Shown here piece after piece: positions 62,739-64,000 of a stretch of DNA of 64,000 nucleotides (position 1 is the stretch's first letter; each line of letters opens with the position of its first letter). Position numbers and translations under genes: made by a program. Below the pieces are notes generated by a model. That model saw only the letters and a list, made by a program, of their open reading frames with translations, ran no database searches and was not told the origin of the DNA. Source of the DNA: Bradyrhizobium roseum (GTDB lineage: Bacteria > Pseudomonadota > Alphaproteobacteria > Rhizobiales > Xanthobacteraceae); assembly GCF_030413175.1 (NCBI RefSeq), contig NZ_CP129212.1, forward strand, positions 372,001 to 436,000. The letters run 5' to 3'.

Positions 62739-63857
62739 ATGGCGGACGATAGCGTAACGACCACAGGCATCGCGCGGCATGGCGCGCAGAAACTGCCTTC
62801 GGTCGAGATCGACAGCTTCAATGTCGAACTGAAGGACGACGACGGTTTCCTCGGCGACCGGGCCAGCAAGGGCGCCTTCCGCGATATTCTCGATGGGCTG
62901 CGCAAGCCGCTGAAGAAAACCGGCGACGATCCGCTGGGCAAAGTATCAACCGACGACATTCCCAAGGGCGATCTCGACGAGGTCCTGATGGGCGACGACA
63001 TCGCCGCGGCCGCCCTGGTGCACGGCGCGATCGAGCATTTCGCGCAGGAACTGGCCTACGTCACCGGCCGCTTCCTGAAGACGAAAGCGTGGGCGGATAC
63101 CGAGCGCATCGTGGTCGGCGGCGGCTTCCGGCAGAGCCGGGTCGGCGAGATCGCCATCGCGCGCGCCAATATCCTCCTCAAGGCCGAGGATTTCGACATC
63201 GATCTGGTGCCGATCCGCTTTCATCCCGATGAGGCCGGCCTGATCGGCACGCTGCATCTGGCGCCGTCGTGGATCTTCGCGGGCCACGACAGCATTCTCG
63301 CGGTCGATATCGGCGGCACCAACATCCGCTGCGGCGTGGTGGAAACGCGCTGGAAGAAGACGCCCGATCTTTCCAAGGCCAGTGTGTGGAAGTCCGACCT
63401 GTGGCGCCATGCCGCCGACGAGCCGACGCGCGAAGGCGCGGTGAAGCGGCTGGTCAAGATGCTGAAGGAACTGATCAGCGCCGCAGAGAAAGAGGGGCTC
63501 AATCTCGCGCCCTTCATCGGCATTTCCTGTCCCGGCGTGATCGATGCCGACGGCTCGATCGAAAAGGGCGCACAGAACCTGCCCGGCAACTGGGAAAGCT
63601 CGCGATTCAACCTGCCGGCCAGCCTGGTCGAGGCGATCCCCCAGATCGGCGACCACGACACCGCGGTGCTGATGCACAATGACGGCGTCGCCCAGGGCCT
63701 CTCCGAAGTCCCCTTCATGCAGGACGTCGAGCACTGGGGCGTGCTGACCATCGGCACCGGGCTCGGTAACGCGCGCTTCACCAACCGCCGGAAAGAGAAC
63801 GGCAAGGAAGCCGACGACGACAAGAAGCCGAAGAAAGCCAAGAAGGCCAAGGATTAA
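62739..63857 (+). CDS. ROK-family protein (glucokinase-like sugar kinase)
   Basis: A 372-residue protein. The phosphate-binding ILAVDIGGTNIRCGVVE (about residues 187-202) matches the ROK DxGxT motif, and ISCPGVIDADGSIEKGAQNLPG (about 258) is the adenosine-site region. The conserved ROK zinc cluster (CxCGxxGC) is absent. About 180 residues precede the first motif, longer than usual for the family, with a middle segment GGGFRQSRVGEIAIARA. The C-terminus is a Lys-rich tail (KKPKKAKKAKK). Likely a sugar kinase or a kinase-like regulator; substrate unknown. ATG at 62739. Confidence 0.75.
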   Translation: MADDSVTTTGIARHGAQKLPSVEIDSFNVELKDDDGFLGDRASKGAFRDILDGLRKPLKKTGDDPLGKVSTDDIPKGDLDEVLMGDDIAAAALVHGAIEHFAQELAYVTGRFLKTKAWADTERIVVGGGFRQSRVGEIAIARANILLKAEDFDIDLVPIRFHPDEAGLIGTLHLAPSWIFAGHDSILAVDIGGTNIRCGVVETRWKKTPDLSKASVWKSDLWRHAADEPTREGAVKRLVKMLKELISAAEKEGLNLAPFIGISCPGVIDADGSIEKGAQNLPGNWESSRFNLPASLVEAIPQIGDHDTAVLMHNDGVAQGLSEVPFMQDVEHWGVLTIGTGLGNARFTNRRKENGKEADDDKKPKKAKKAKD

Positions 63858-64000
63858 GGTTATCGCGCCCGGGTAAGGTTGACCGGTTAGGTTAAGATAC
63901 GGATCGCGTTGCCGTTTTCGCCGCCCTTGCTAGCGTGGTCGGGTCGCTCCGGCTGGCCGGCGAAGCCGCACTTCCCCGACCAGTATTTTTAAGCAGCGAC
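63858..64000. other. Non-coding end of window
   Basis: The last 143 bases contain no recognisable gene start or hairpin of note; GGTCGGGTCGCTCCGGCTGGCC is G/C-rich and partly self-complementary. Nothing further can be assigned. Confidence 0.4.

Overview
The window reads as core chromosome of a Bradyrhizobium-type alphaproteobacterium. Pointers are the high G+C, the ccmA-ccmB-ccmC-ccmD-ccmG order (the cycVWZXY order of B. japonicum), an mdh-sucC-sucD-sucA-sucB-lpd block, an F1-only atpHAGDC operon, the rplU-rpmA ... obgE-proB-proA-nadD-rsfS-rlmH-envC-ctpA-rppH order, and many short palindromic intergenic repeats of the kind that litter Bradyrhizobium genomes. The genus is an inference from remembered gene order and protein similarity. 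I found no tRNA, rRNA, CRISPR array, insertion sequence or phage gene.

Layout. 1-10 kb: end of an MBL-fold hydrolase, two exported proteins on the minus strand, dapF-mtaB, an RluA-type pseudouridine synthase, ftsY-yciB, a ComEA-like HhH protein, and the ccm cytochrome c maturation operon on the minus strand. 10-17 kb: acnA, divergent from ccm with a regulatory-looking spacer, then DUF1223, DUF2794, an acetyltransferase and a BI-1/YccA membrane protein. 17-21.8 kb: a ybbA/ybbP-like ABC pair divergent from a tesA-like esterase, then thpR. 22-35 kb: zapE and the TCA block mdh, sucC, two extra small genes, sucD, sucA, odhB, an SDR gene, lpdA, followed by two small membrane proteins. 35.8-40.4 kb: xerC/priA divergent pair, a PPOX-type flavoprotein and an rlpA-like gene with a CtrA-type box upstream. 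41-48 kb: atpHAGDC, then a membrane class III nucleotide cyclase. 48-59 kb (minus strand): tandem Nudix/RppH genes, a divergent polysaccharide deacetylase, ctpA, an envC-like gene, rlmH, rsfS, nadD, proA, proB, obgE. 59-64 kb: MaoC dehydratase, EamA transporter, acetyltransferase, rpmA, rplU and a ROK-family kinase.

How it fits together. The window holds most of the oxidative TCA cycle (aconitase, malate dehydrogenase, succinyl-CoA synthetase, complete 2-oxoglutarate dehydrogenase), the F1 part of ATP synthase and cytochrome c maturation, so it is rich in respiratory metabolism. The second theme is the cell envelope, division and ribosome-linked housekeeping (envC, ctpA, rlpA, zapE, xerC, ftsY, obgE, rsfS, rlmH, rplU, rpmA). 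I do not see a clear new multi-gene system. The items most worth a second look are an Irr/ICE-like box between ccm and acnA, two unexplained genes inside the suc operon, a CtrA box upstream of rlpA, the triple-repeat extracytoplasmic part of the cyclase, and the palindromic repeats inside the ATP synthase operon.
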